Assembly: GCA_964521625.1 (NCBI GenBank) | Contig: CAZFSM010000021.1 | Coordinates: 3,957 to 67,956, forward strand | Length of the DNA: 64,000 bases | Origin: UBA1444 sp964521625 | GTDB taxonomy: Bacteria; Bacillota; Negativicutes; UBA1444 | Direction of reading: 5' to 3' | Shown here: piece by piece, positions 18,158 through 27,198 of the stretch | How positions within the stretch are numbered: position 1 is the stretch's first letter | Layout: the number at the start of each line of letters is the position of its first letter | Notes under the pieces: model-generated | What the model saw: the letters and a program-made list of their open reading frames with translations, nothing else | What the model was told of the DNA's origin: nothing | Databases searched by the model: none | Made by a program: the position numbers and the translations under genes

Positions 18158-19207
18158 TTAGTGCCGCGAATCGCTTTGGCGAATCTTGTCCAGAATGGGC
18201 TCGGCCGCCGCAGACTTCAGATATTCCAGCGTTGTCGGTGGTACCATACTTTTAATACCCCACCAGTCTCCCTGCCGGATCATCTCGCGCACTTTCGAGG
18301 CACTGACGATTTCCCCGGCCACGCCGACCCGGGGGATCATTTTGATCGCGATGCCGTGGCGCGGCAAAATCTCCTGCATCGCCGCATTGTAGGCATTGGT
18401 GACCGGGCAGTAGGGTTCCTCGCCGATATAGCGGGCTGTTATCCCCAGCGCCGGTGCGATTTTCGTGGCAAACACCTGAATATCCAGTCGGGTCTGCGCC
18501 ACCACTTTATCCTCATCCCGGGTGAAATAAGTGGGAAATGTCGCTGCAGAAATGATATAGTTGCCTGCGGGAAACACCGCCACATTGGCGAGGTCAGCCA
18601 CGCCTTGCCGCACCAGTTTTAACCGGTCGGCAAACGGAAACAATGAACGGTCCTCGCTGACGACAAAAACAATTACAGCGTCATTTTCGGCTGCCGCATG
18701 TTCGATCAGCGCCCGGTGCCCCATGGTGAATGGATTGCAGTTGACCACGATCGCCGCCCGCTCCGGTTTTAAGTGCCGGGTTTCCTGTTGAATCCGCCGA
18801 CAGAATTCCTCCACTGATCCGATGCCCGTTTCCAAAAGCGCCACATACGGCTCGGCCCGGGCGATTTCCTTGAACCCCAGCGCCGCAAACAGATGCGCTT
18901 TGGCCGGTTTGGTAAACAGAAAATAATGCAGTCGGCCGCGCTGCGCCTGTTCCTGCATCAACCGGCTGACGATCGTCGCGGTCAGCCCGGCGCCTTGTAC
19001 CGATTCGTCCACGGCGATATTGCGCAACACTTCGCCGGCAAACGAGCCGGTCGCCACGATCCGGTCGCCTTGAAACAAGGCCGTGGTAAATTCGACATCA
19101 GCCTCGAACGTCAAATCAAACCTGGCCAAAAAATCGCCGATCAGCGCTACATCAGCCGGGTCATTCAAATTGACCGTCCGCTCGCACGGCTCGCTCCATT
19201 CTGCCAC
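18158..19207 (-). CDS. citC: CitC-like [citrate (pro-3S)-lyase] ligase, orphan
   Basis: A 349-residue protein with an N-terminal GNAT-like domain (VLRNIAVDESVQGAGLT near 65-80, HLFAALGFKEI near 110) and a C-terminal nucleotidyltransferase domain (NPFTMGHRALIEHAA with the GH of the HxGH motif, and ASKVREMI). In citrate fermenters this enzyme uses ATP and acetate to acetylate the thiol of the CitD carrier protein. No citD, citE, citF, citX or citG is present. Instead the gene is last in a long operon holding two ordinary acyl carrier proteins. GTG 19207 has GGAGGGG six bases upstream. The family is secure. The carrier it acts on here is open, and acetylating one of the operon's ACPs is my hypothesis. 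Confidence 0.88.
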   Translation of the reverse strand: MAEWSEPCERTVNLNDPADVALIGDFLARFDLTFEADVEFTTALFQGDRIVATGSFAGEVLRNIAVDESVQGAGLTATIVSRLMQEQAQRGRLHYFLFTKPAKAHLFAALGFKEIARAEPYVALLETGIGSVEEFCRRIQQETRHLKPERAAIVVNCNPFTMGHRALIEHAAAENDAVIVFVVSEDRSLFPFADRLKLVRQGVADLANVAVFPAGNYIISAATFPTYFTRDEDKVVAQTRLDIQVFATKIAPALGITARYIGEEPYCPVTNAYNAAMQEILPRHGIAIKMIPRVGVAGEIVSASKVREMIRQGDWWGIKSMVPPTTLEYLKSAAAEPILDKIRQSDSRH

Positions 19208-19244
19208 TTTTGTCCCCTCCTGCTTGATATCGGAACCGCGTATT

Positions 19245-20852
19245 CTACCAGGTCAGCTTCAGCGCCAGATTACCCTGCAATCCGGTTTCACCGCCAAAAA
19301 TCTGCGCGACTTCCCCCTGCAGGCGCCACTGGCGGCCTAGCTGCAAATCCGCGCCCAGCCCCAGTTGCCAGCTACTTCGGTTTGCCTCGCTGATCGCCCG
19401 GTCGCCGGCGATGTCGACTTCATTGCGACCGGAAAATTGATGGTTATAGCTTAGTTTCGCCCAGTAACTCGACCGGCGCTGCGACGAAGGCTCGATAGTC
19501 CGGCGCGCTTCCAGCCCCAGCCGACCCCTGAACGACTCTCCCTGTTTCAGTGAAACCGGCGCTCCCAGTTTGTCATTGAAGTCATTCTGGCCTACTTTGG
19601 TATAGGACAGCTGCAGCTGCGGTTCCAATACCCAGCCGTATTTTTGCCGCAACGAAACGCCGTTTTCCAGCGTCAGTACGGTAATGGCGCCGTTATATTC
19701 CTGTTTCAGTCCATAGCCGAGCTCGCCCGGCACCATATTGTTAAATGTCAGACCGCCATAGAGCAGCGACCAGTGGCCGTACCAGGACCGGGCACTGTCC
19801 GACCGGTTCACATACAGACCATAGATGCCGCCGACGCTGGCCTGCGTCCTGTTTTCCACATTACTGGCGTATTTCTGCAGATTGCTGGCCTGCGCCGCCA
19901 TCAGGCCAAAATAGGCGCGAGATTTATCGGCAGGCCCGGCGCCGCTGGTCAGTCGCTGCCAGCCCAGGCTCATGCCGCCGGTTTGTGCGTTGACGGCGCT
20001 GTTGTCACTCTCGCTGAAATTGCTGTTGCCGGCAAAGCCGCGCAGCCAAAATTCGCCGCCATCAGCAACCCGAATCCCGGCATAGCGGGTCTGGTTCAAG
20101 TGCAACCCGAGATCGGTGGCGATACTACGTCCAGCCTGCTGTGCACTCGTCACCGCGCCCGAATAGCTTTTCAGGTAGTCTGGTGCATAGAGGGCGTAAA
20201 CCAGCCAGTTCAACATCGTGCTTAAGACACCGCTGTAATAGTATTGATATGCGCCGCCAGCCCGATATTCGCCACTCTTTTCCATCGGTGAAGCAATCCC
20301 GCCGACCAGGGTATAGCCGGCCGGTATATCTATCACATAAATCCGGTTTAAGTCACTACCCCAGGCCGCCAAAATCGCCTGCTCGTCACGGCTTGCCTGA
20401 ATTCCTCGATATTTATCGCCCCACCAGGCGCCGAAATAGCCCCGGCTAATTTCCGAAGTTGCTCCCGCCCCCCGGCGGTATAATCGTTGGACTGTAGTGG
20501 TAGTCACCACGTCCAGTTTGGTATCGGTCACCCCGGCAGTGCCGGTAAAAGAAAAAAAGTTATCGTATACTGCAACATACACGCCCAGAGTATTGTCCCA
20601 GCGTTGGTAAAACCGGCTGTTGACGCTCGTCGTTTTCAAAATCACAATCTTCCGGTCCAGTCGCGCATTGGTCACACCGTCATAAATGTTATAGGCATCC
20701 AAACCCGGTCGATGCGTCTGGATGGTTTTGTCTGTCTGAATCTCCGCATCAATATCCGCCAGCGTTTCCGCCGTCACTAATGAACCGGCCAACATTAGCA
20801 ACAGAAAAGCTAGATGAACACTTACAACGCGAACTCGCCGCAACAACCCCAT
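19245..20852 (-). CDS. Autotransporter outer membrane beta-barrel protein with short passenger
   Basis: A 535-residue secreted protein. The signal peptide is at residues 1-29 (AFLLLMLAGSLVTA then ETL). The C-terminal 260 residues are an autotransporter barrel: RVADGGEFWLRGFAGNSNF opening, alternating aromatic strands, and LKLTW at the end. The passenger (about 30-280) is not a beta-helix. It contains LYRRGAGATSE, FGAWWGD, YVIDIPAGYTLVGGIASP and AGGAYQYYYSG, an order resembling tuberculosis-necrotizing-toxin-like NAD hydrolases, but that is a by-eye resemblance. ATG 20852 lies 10 bases after the stop of the preceding gene without an SD, so translation may restart. The longer frame upstream overlaps that gene and would hide the signal peptide. 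Confidence 0.8.
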   Translation of the reverse strand: MGLLRRVRVVSVHLAFLLLMLAGSLVTAETLADIDAEIQTDKTIQTHRPGLDAYNIYDGVTNARLDRKIVILKTTSVNSRFYQRWDNTLGVYVAVYDNFFSFTGTAGVTDTKLDVVTTTTVQRLYRRGAGATSEISRGYFGAWWGDKYRGIQASRDEQAILAAWGSDLNRIYVIDIPAGYTLVGGIASPMEKSGEYRAGGAYQYYYSGVLSTMLNWLVYALYAPDYLKSYSGAVTSAQQAGRSIATDLGLHLNQTRYAGIRVADGGEFWLRGFAGNSNFSESDNSAVNAQTGGMSLGWQRLTSGAGPADKSRAYFGLMAAQASNLQKYASNVENRTQASVGGIYGLYVNRSDSARSWYGHWSLLYGGLTFNNMVPGELGYGLKQEYNGAITVLTLENGVSLRQKYGWVLEPQLQLSYTKVGQNDFNDKLGAPVSLKQGESFRGRLGLEARRTIEPSSQRRSSYWAKLSYNHQFSGRNEVDIAGDRAISEANRSSWQLGLGADLQLGRQWRLQGEVAQIFGGETGLQGNLALKLTW

Positions 20853-20862
20853 GCTTGCTTGG

Positions 20863-21891
20863 TTAAGCGCCTTGCCGCTTGCCAAGTTCCGCCACAACCT
20901 CGTCCTTATCCGCCCGGATAAATGCCAGCAGGTCTTTGGCCTCTGGTGAATACAGCTTCGTTTCTTCATAATCCGGCTCGCTGTCAAACAACTGTTGCAT
21001 TATCACGCCATCCGTGCCAAACCAGCGCGGCGCCAGCCCACCGAAGAAAAAACCCTGTTTTCGCAGCACTTCAGTTGCCGCGCCAATCGCCGGGCAGGCC
21101 GTATTCAGCACCAGTTGCAGGCTGACCACGCCGCGCCGCGCCGCTTCCGCCATCAACTCGGCAACCACTTCCGCCCAGTCGCAGCCAATACAGCACACCT
21201 GGACCTTCCAAGTCTTAGCAAAGTCATAATATTTTTCCACACGGATTGTATCCCCTGTCAACGGCAACGTCGCAGTTGACGGCAGCAACGTGCGGGGACG
21301 CAGCTGTGCAGATAGTTGTCGGAGTTTCCCTTCATAGCGGGTAGGCAGATACTGCGGCGCCGCCGGATCGGATAGTTCAATAAAATTCAATACGCAAGAA
21401 ACGCGGGCCAGGCCCGCTTTGTTGCTTTTTCCATCCTTAAAACTCCCGCCATCCAGCTGATCAAGCACCAACGCACAATCAACCAGTCCAGCCTTGATCG
21501 CCCCGACTTGAGTATAGTAATGGCAACAGACCGCTTCGCTAAAAATCCCGTCACTGCCGGTTAGTCGACAAACTGCCGGGTTAAAATAATACGCCGCCAA
21601 CAATCCGGCAACGCCGGAGTGGGCGTATTGCGGGACTACCAGCATATTGCCGGCTTCCCACAGATGGGGATTGGGGGCGGACTTGAAGAAAGAAATATAG
21701 CCTACCGGCTGATCCGCACCGTCGATTGCCAGCGCCGCCGCCAGTCTGCCGGCTTGAATCTCCCGCCAGAGAACTTCCGGTTGGTACACATCGCGCACAG
21801 GAAAATCCTCACCGTATAGGACGCGAAAAATCGTCGCCACCAACTTGGCATTTTCGGCGTCGACCACCACGATTTGAACCGTTTCTTCCAT
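20863..21891 (-). CDS. Tandem GNAT-like acetyltransferase protein
   Basis: A 342-residue protein that resembles, over its full length, the N-terminal third of the ligase fusion at 34302-36887. The first half (IFRVLYGEDFPVRDVY, VGYISFFKSAPNPHLWEAGNM, VVPQYAHSGVAGLL) has GNAT character with a degenerate acetyl-CoA loop. A linker containing YLPTRYEGKLRQL follows, then a second half ending in GFFFGGLAPRWFGTDG. No catalytic residue can be named. GTG 21894 and ATG 21891 are adjacent and I use the ATG. It lies between an ACP gene and the autotransporter gene, so it may act on a carrier-bound acyl group, which is inference. Confidence 0.7.
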   Translation of the reverse strand: MEETVQIVVVDAENAKLVATIFRVLYGEDFPVRDVYQPEVLWREIQAGRLAAALAIDGADQPVGYISFFKSAPNPHLWEAGNMLVVPQYAHSGVAGLLAAYYFNPAVCRLTGSDGIFSEAVCCHYYTQVGAIKAGLVDCALVLDQLDGGSFKDGKSNKAGLARVSCVLNFIELSDPAAPQYLPTRYEGKLRQLSAQLRPRTLLPSTATLPLTGDTIRVEKYYDFAKTWKVQVCCIGCDWAEVVAELMAEAARRGVVSLQLVLNTACPAIGAATEVLRKQGFFFGGLAPRWFGTDGVIMQQLFDSEPDYEETKLYSPEAKDLLAFIRADKDEVVAELGKRQGA

Positions 21892-21929
21892 CACCCGTCA
21901 GCCCCTTCACCCTTTGTTCCGCTGTGGAA

Positions 21930-22172
21930 CTATTTTGCCAGTCGTTTGTCGAGATATTCGACAGCCGAAGCAATCGTGGTCAGGTTTTTCACATCGCCAT
22001 CGGAAATTTTCAGCTCAAACGCTTCTTCGGCCAATACCAGCATTTCCGCCATATCAATCGAGTCCAGCTTCAGGTCCTCCACCAGCCGCGCCTCCGGTTT
22101 CAGGTCGGCCTCGGTGATGTTTTTCTTTTTCATTTTCAGGATGACGCCGCGCACTTTTTCCAGTGTAGTCAT
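21930..22172 (-). CDS. Acyl carrier protein (first copy)
   Basis: An 80-residue carrier protein with the phosphopantetheine site LKLDSIDMAEML (Ser in DS). The rest is acidic and helical as expected. AAGGA lies nine bases from ATG 22172, making it a better start than ATG 22178, which would add two residues. It is directly downstream of two KAS III genes in the same operon. Being distinct in sequence from the second operon ACP at 34019, and without fatty acid synthesis genes around, it is likely dedicated to the product of this locus. Confidence 0.9.
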   Translation of the reverse strand: MTTLEKVRGVILKMKKKNITEADLKPEARLVEDLKLDSIDMAEMLVLAEEAFELKISDGDVKNLTTIASAVEYLDKRLAK

Positions 22173-22246
22173 TTGCATTCTTCCTTTCTTCTCTGTTTTT
22201 TATTCCCACAACCGTTGAAACGGTTGAAGCAACCTCTCCCTCGCCG

Positions 22247-23236
22247 CTATAGCCAGCGGATGATCAGCGAACCCCAAGTCAGGCCGCCGCCAAAACCGGT
22301 CAGCGCAATTAGGTCGCCCGATTCGATCCGGCCGGTCTCCAGCGCCTCGTGCAGCGCAATTGGAATCGTGGCCGAAGATGTGTTGCCGTAACGCTCGACA
22401 TTAATCATAAATTTATCCATCGGCAAATCCATCCAGCGTGCCGCCGACTCAATAATTCGCCTGTTGGCCTGGTGCGGGATGATCAACTTTAAATCGCTCT
22501 TTGCAAGACCCGCCAGTTCCAGCGCCCGTTCTGTCGCCTCCGGCAGCTTCTTCATCGCAAAACGGAACACTTCGCTACCGTTCATCTGCATCTTGTTGCG
22601 CTTTTGCGCCAGCACCTCCGGTGTAGCCGGTTCACGCGAACCGCCAGCGGGCACCATCATGTATTTTCCGCCCGAACCATCCGCTCCCAGCGTCGCCGAC
22701 AATATCCCATAACCAGCCGGTACTTGGCGCAGCACAACCGCTCCTGCGCCGTCGCCGATCAGCAGACTGGTGTCGCGGTCGGACCAGTTGGTCACCGAAG
22801 ATACTACCTCGGTTCCCACCACCAGCACCGTCCGGTATAACCCGCTACGGATAAACTGCTCGGCCACTGTCAGCGCATAGACAAAGCCCGAACAAACCGC
22901 CGTCAGGTCAAACGCCGGCGTAGTGTTTAGCCCCAATTTTTCTGCAATCACGCAGGCGGTCGAGGGGAACTGCATATCCGGCGTCACTGTCGCTACAATA
23001 ATCAGGTCCAGTTCACTCGCTGCGACTCCCGCCTGGTCCATAGCCCGCTGCGCGGCCACGACGCCCAGATCCGAAGCCGACTGTCCCGGTTCTGCAATAT
23101 GCCGCTGCCGGATACCGGACATCGTCTCGATCCATTCTGCACTGACATTCAAGATGCCAGCCAATTCTGCGTTCGTGAGAATTTTTTCCGGCACGTACAT
23201 GCCAACACCAACGATTCCAATCCCTATTTTCTCCAT
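22247..23236 (-). CDS. Beta-ketoacyl-ACP synthase III (FabH-like), copy A
   Basis: A 329-residue KAS III with an intact catalytic triad: Cys in LTAVCSGFVYA, His in IIPHQANRRI and Asn in RYGNTSSATIP. The C-terminus GGGLTWGSLIIRW is typical. KAS III enzymes join acyl-CoA to malonyl-ACP to start chains, and relatives in specialised metabolism also form esters or amides. It is the second of two tandem paralogs, three bases after the other, with GAGG eight bases before its ATG. The substitution of the usual AGC with AVC around the active Cys, compared with the neighbour, hints at a different acyl pocket. Confidence 0.93.
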   Translation of the reverse strand: MEKIGIGIVGVGMYVPEKILTNAELAGILNVSAEWIETMSGIRQRHIAEPGQSASDLGVVAAQRAMDQAGVAASELDLIIVATVTPDMQFPSTACVIAEKLGLNTTPAFDLTAVCSGFVYALTVAEQFIRSGLYRTVLVVGTEVVSSVTNWSDRDTSLLIGDGAGAVVLRQVPAGYGILSATLGADGSGGKYMMVPAGGSREPATPEVLAQKRNKMQMNGSEVFRFAMKKLPEATERALELAGLAKSDLKLIIPHQANRRIIESAARWMDLPMDKFMINVERYGNTSSATIPIALHEALETGRIESGDLIALTGFGGGLTWGSLIIRWL

Positions 23237-23239
23237 TGT

Positions 23240-24259
23240 CTAAACCTCACTGCTTTCCAGAGAATCCTCGCCAGTCCAGCGCATCACTGCCGCGCCCCAG
23301 GTCAACCCTGCGCCAAACCCTGTCAGCACTAACACATCCCCCGGTTTTATCCGACCGGTTGCCAGCGCTTCATGCAAGGCAATTGGAATCGAAGCCGACG
23401 AGGTATTGCCATAACGATCGATATTCACCATGAACTTTTCCAGTGGCAACTCCATCCGCCTAGCCGCCGCCTCGATGATTCGCAGATTGGCCTGATGTGG
23501 CACAAACAGCGCGACATCTTCCGGTGTTAAACCGGCCAGTGCCAGCGCCTGAACGGTCACTTCCGGCAGCATTCGCATCGCGAACTTGAATACTTCTGAT
23601 CCGTGCATGTGCAGCTTGTTGAGATTTGCGGCCAGCCCCTCCGCCGTCAACGGCATCCGTGAACCGCCTGCTGGCAACGAGAGCTCTTTGCCACCACCGC
23701 CATCGGCGCCCAGCTTCATCGCCAAAATTCCTTGGCCCGCCGCCACCGGCCGCAGCACTACCGCACCCGCGCCATCCGCCAGCAAAATACAAGTCTCGCG
23801 ATCGGTCCAGTTGGTCACCTTCGACAACACCTCGGCGCCGATCACCAGCACTGTGCGGTAAAACCCGTTGACGATGAACTGACTGCCAATCGTCAGGGCA
23901 TAGATAAACCCGGTGCAACCTGCCGTCACATCAAAGGCCGGCGTAGTGGTTAGCCCCAACTTTTCCGCAATCACGCAGGCGGTCGCGGGAAACTGCATAT
24001 CCGAAGTTGCAGTCGCCACAATAATCAGATCGATTTCCTGCGGCGTCACGCCGGCTTTCGCCAATGCTTCGCGCGCCGCGACAAGCCCCAGGTCGGAGGC
24101 AGCCTGGTCCGCCTCCGCGATGCGGCGCTGCCGGATGCCGGTTCGTTCCTGAATCCAGGCGTCATTCGTATCAACGATTTGCGCCAGTTCATCATTGGTC
24201 AGCACGCGTTCCGGCAAGCATACACCTACGCCAATGATACCGGCATTAATTTTTTCCAT
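23240..24259 (-). CDS. Beta-ketoacyl-ACP synthase III (FabH-like), copy B
   Basis: A 339-residue paralog of the following gene, with Cys in VTAGCTGFIYA, His in FVPHQANLRI and Asn in RYGNTSSASIP all kept. It starts at ATG 24259 (MEKINAGIIG). The longer frame to 24340 only overlaps the phosphatase gene. It follows the phosphatase stop by 7 bases and precedes copy A by 3. Two full KAS III genes in tandem in an operon without fabD, fabG or fabF argues against bulk fatty acid synthesis and for a dedicated short condensation pathway. The substrate is unknown. Confidence 0.93.
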   Translation of the reverse strand: MEKINAGIIGVGVCLPERVLTNDELAQIVDTNDAWIQERTGIRQRRIAEADQAASDLGLVAAREALAKAGVTPQEIDLIIVATATSDMQFPATACVIAEKLGLTTTPAFDVTAGCTGFIYALTIGSQFIVNGFYRTVLVIGAEVLSKVTNWTDRETCILLADGAGAVVLRPVAAGQGILAMKLGADGGGGKELSLPAGGSRMPLTAEGLAANLNKLHMHGSEVFKFAMRMLPEVTVQALALAGLTPEDVALFVPHQANLRIIEAAARRMELPLEKFMVNIDRYGNTSSASIPIALHEALATGRIKPGDVLVLTGFGAGLTWGAAVMRWTGEDSLESSEV

Positions 24260-24266
24260 CTCCTGC

Positions 24267-26198
24267 TCAACCTCCACTCGGTCCAAAATAACGCAATGCC
24301 AGCATCGTGATGTCATCGGACTGCTCCGCGCCATCAACAAAGGTAGTCAATTCGTCTGAAATTCCGTTCACCATCGCCACGCAGCCGGCCTGACCATGTC
24401 GGACCAGCGCCTCCTGCATCCGGTCATTGCCAAACAACTGGTCTGCCGCATTCATTGCTTCATTGATGCCGTCTGTGTACAGGTACAGGCTGTCGCCAGC
24501 CGCCAACGTCATCTCCGCTTCGGTGAACTGAATGTCTTCCATCGCGCCGGCCACCACGCCTCTGGTTTTCGGCAGGAACGTCGCCGTTCCGCCAGCCGCC
24601 AGCAATAGCGGCAGGTTATGCCCGGCATTGGCCCAGCGGAAATTGCCGGATGGCAAGTGCACCACGCCGCAGAACAAGGTCACAAACATGCTGGCCTCGT
24701 TGTTGCGGGACAATTCATTATTGACCCGGTGCAGTACTTTTCCCGGCGACTTCTCTTCATGAAAAAATGCCCGCAGGAACGTGCGTGTCACTGCCATGAA
24801 CAGCGCCGCCGCAATTCCTTTGCCGGAGACATCGCCGATGACGATCCATAAGTGGTCTGGGTCAGGCATCATGAAATCGTAGAAATCACCGCCCACTTCA
24901 CGGGCCGGCGTCATCATCGCATACAGTTCAAAATCATCCCGGTCGGGAAACGGCGGGAACGTCTTGGGCACCAATTCCATCTGGATGCTCTGCGCAATCC
25001 TTAGTTCGCTCTCAATCCGTTCTTTGGACGTCGCCGCCACTTCCAGCATGGTAATGTGCGCTTTCAGGTCATCCCGCATCACAACAAAAGACTGTGCCAG
25101 GCGGGCTACCTCGTCATCGCCGGCGATCTGGGGCAGTGGCGCATCGAGACTGCCTGCGGCCAAAATACGGGTTGATTCGGCCAATTTGCGCAGCGGTCCG
25201 GTAATCGAGCGGGCGATCAGCAAAACAACCGGGATCAGCAATAAGAACCCGACGATGGCAATCATCGCTTCTTTGCGGCTCAGTTCCGCCACTTTGCCCA
25301 TAAGTTCGGCTTCCGGGAAAAAGATGCCGATCGACCAGCCATTGGCTACAATCGGCTGATACAACAACCAGCCCTGTTGGCCAGAAAACATCGTTCCGTA
25401 AGGGATAAATCCGCTTTTCCCCTTGACCATTTCGCGGCCCAGGGCCCGCAGGGGGACGTTATTTTTCTCTTCAGCCAAGCTGAACATATTGTCATTCAGA
25501 ATCAACGCCCGATTAGGATGACTGATCAACGTACCATTTTGTGAGACTAGAAAGGCAAAACCCTCTTTACCGAGCGGCAACGAATTCAAAAGGTCAGCCA
25601 GCCATTCCAGCGAAATATCACAACTGACCACACCGAGAAATTTGCCCTGTTCATCAATAATCGGCGAGGAGTAAGTGACCATCAGCGCATTGCCGCGCCC
25701 CTCCGCCCGGTAAGGCTCAATCCAGACCGGTCGTTGCACCAGCTGGGGAATCGCGTACCAGTCCTGGACAAAATAAAGCGCGGCCTGCTTTCCCCGGTCA
25801 TCACGGACCAGTTGGTTCCAGGAACGATAAACATAGGGAGCGGTGTAGTTCTGGCTAAAACCGAACGCGCCTGGCTCCAGGGCCACCGTAGCGCCGTAAA
25901 TCTCGCTGTTATCACGGACCAGTCTTTCCAATAGCGTGAACAGAACTTCCTGACTGGGCGGGGCATTGAGTTCCATCCGGCCATCCAAGCCCTCGACAAT
26001 TTTTCGCGCCGCAATCTCGACCAGCTCGATCCGCCCGGTCGTAGCCCGGGCCATCTGCCACGCTTTGTCTTCTAGTTCCTGCTCAAGGATCTGGCGGGCG
26101 ATGACATAGCCATAACCGATCACTGCCGAAAGAATCAGCACGGAAGCTAGCAGCACCGACACTGACAACCGCCAGGCGATACTCCACTTACGGAACAT
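24267..26198 (-). CDS. Membrane PP2C phosphatase (RsbU/SpoIIE type) with dCache and HAMP
   Basis: A 643-residue membrane phosphatase. A helix near 8-30, a periplasmic dCache sensor (about 35-310, with AALYFVQDWYAIPQLVQRPVW and GVVSCDISLEWLADLL), a second helix near 315-335, HAMP, a short coiled coil and the phosphatase domain follow. Metal-binding acids are in REVGGDFYDF, VIGDVSGKGIAA and SDDITMLAL. Family members dephosphorylate an STAS anti-anti-sigma factor, which is encoded two genes upstream. ATG 26198 overlaps the binding-protein gene by 11 bases. The Cache domain, perhaps helped by that binding protein, is the likely signal input of a partner-switching pathway. Confidence 0.92.
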   Translation of the reverse strand: MFRKWSIAWRLSVSVLLASVLILSAVIGYGYVIARQILEQELEDKAWQMARATTGRIELVEIAARKIVEGLDGRMELNAPPSQEVLFTLLERLVRDNSEIYGATVALEPGAFGFSQNYTAPYVYRSWNQLVRDDRGKQAALYFVQDWYAIPQLVQRPVWIEPYRAEGRGNALMVTYSSPIIDEQGKFLGVVSCDISLEWLADLLNSLPLGKEGFAFLVSQNGTLISHPNRALILNDNMFSLAEEKNNVPLRALGREMVKGKSGFIPYGTMFSGQQGWLLYQPIVANGWSIGIFFPEAELMGKVAELSRKEAMIAIVGFLLLIPVVLLIARSITGPLRKLAESTRILAAGSLDAPLPQIAGDDEVARLAQSFVVMRDDLKAHITMLEVAATSKERIESELRIAQSIQMELVPKTFPPFPDRDDFELYAMMTPAREVGGDFYDFMMPDPDHLWIVIGDVSGKGIAAALFMAVTRTFLRAFFHEEKSPGKVLHRVNNELSRNNEASMFVTLFCGVVHLPSGNFRWANAGHNLPLLLAAGGTATFLPKTRGVVAGAMEDIQFTEAEMTLAAGDSLYLYTDGINEAMNAADQLFGNDRMQEALVRHGQAGCVAMVNGISDELTTFVDGAEQSDDITMLALRYFGPSGG

Positions 26199-27198
26199 AA
26201 CCCAGCCCCCCTGCGGTAAAATCTTCATACGCAGGCGCGCTGCGAATCATCCCCTGCTGGACCATGACCTCGACCGTGCGGTCATAATCCTGCCGCGATA
26301 AACTGCCAAAGGTCCACCTGTCCCGTTCGCCGGGAATGACACTGGCAAGAATTTTCTCCAGCATCCACTTCATGTGAGGTCGATTGGTCAGCACTTTGTC
26401 CCGGGTGACGTAATCCATCACGATATCAAGCGTCTCGTCCTGATGCGTCGCCGCATAACGCCAGCCAGCCAGAGATGCCTCGCGAAACGCTTTCACCAGT
26501 TCCGGATTTTGCCGCAATCGTTCCTGCGTGGTATAGATTCCATCTTCGGGAAAACCAAATCCATCTTCTCGCAAAAAGAACAGTTTCATCTCTTCCATAT
26601 CGAGTCCCGTCTGATACACCATATGCACCTCGTTATAGTACATGGCCGAACAAGCCTCGACGCCCCTTAGCAAAAACAAATTTACCGAGTAGTACTGCGG
26701 AAATATCCGCGGACTGGAGCCAATGGACTGAAACCAGGCCAAATAAGGCGCGCGAAAATCGCCGCCCCAGATGCTGACTTTGCGGCCGGACAACTCAATT
26801 GGCCAGTTTATATTGTCAGCTTTGCGCGTAATCAGCACCAGATTTGAGGTGTTGACAATCTGCGCCACCTGCGTCAACCTGACCGACTGTTCATTACGGG
26901 ACAGAGCTGTACTGAGCCAAAGGGAGGCAAAATCGACTTCACCGCGAATCAAAGAATCAGCCGGGTCCAGCCCCGGGCCACCGGGAACGATGCTGACATC
27001 AAGACCCCGGTCTTTATAAAAACCCTTTTCCAGTGCGACATAATAACCGGCGAACTGCGCCTGGTGGCTCCATTGCAACATGATTCGCACCGGCTGCGCC
27101 GCTAAGATCCGCACCGGATCGATTACGCCAACGGCAATCAGTATGGCAATGGCAAAACCAATCGACAATTTTGCCGCCTTGAGACTACTTTTCGCCAT
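26188..27198 (-). CDS. NMT1/THI5-like periplasmic substrate-binding protein without transporter
   Basis: A 336-residue protein with an N-terminal signal or anchor (about 10-34, cleavage possible after ILAA) and the NMT1/THI5 fold: VRIMLQWSHQAQFAGYYVALEKG, DVSIVPGGPG and YYSVNLFLLRG. Members bind pyrimidine precursors, nitrate, sulfonates or other small molecules for ABC import. No permease or ATPase is encoded nearby. Instead the gene overlaps the RsbW-like gene (14 bases) and the Cache phosphatase gene (11 bases). This points to a role as a ligand-binding co-sensor that docks on the phosphatase, as other orphan binding proteins do with membrane sensors. That role is inferred. Confidence 0.85.
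   Translation of the reverse strand: MAKSSLKAAKLSIGFAIAILIAVGVIDPVRILAAQPVRIMLQWSHQAQFAGYYVALEKGFYKDRGLDVSIVPGGPGLDPADSLIRGEVDFASLWLSTALSRNEQSVRLTQVAQIVNTSNLVLITRKADNINWPIELSGRKVSIWGGDFRAPYLAWFQSIGSSPRIFPQYYSVNLFLLRGVEACSAMYYNEVHMVYQTGLDMEEMKLFFLREDGFGFPEDGIYTTQERLRQNPELVKAFREASLAGWRYAATHQDETLDIVMDYVTRDKVLTNRPHMKWMLEKILASVIPGERDRWTFGSLSRQDYDRTVEVMVQQGMIRSAPAYEDFTAGGLGYVP

Noticed and set aside
18158..19207. Citrate fermentation locus
   Set aside because: Only CitC is present. The carrier proteins here have ordinary DS phosphopantetheine sites and do not resemble CitD, and no lyase subunits occur.
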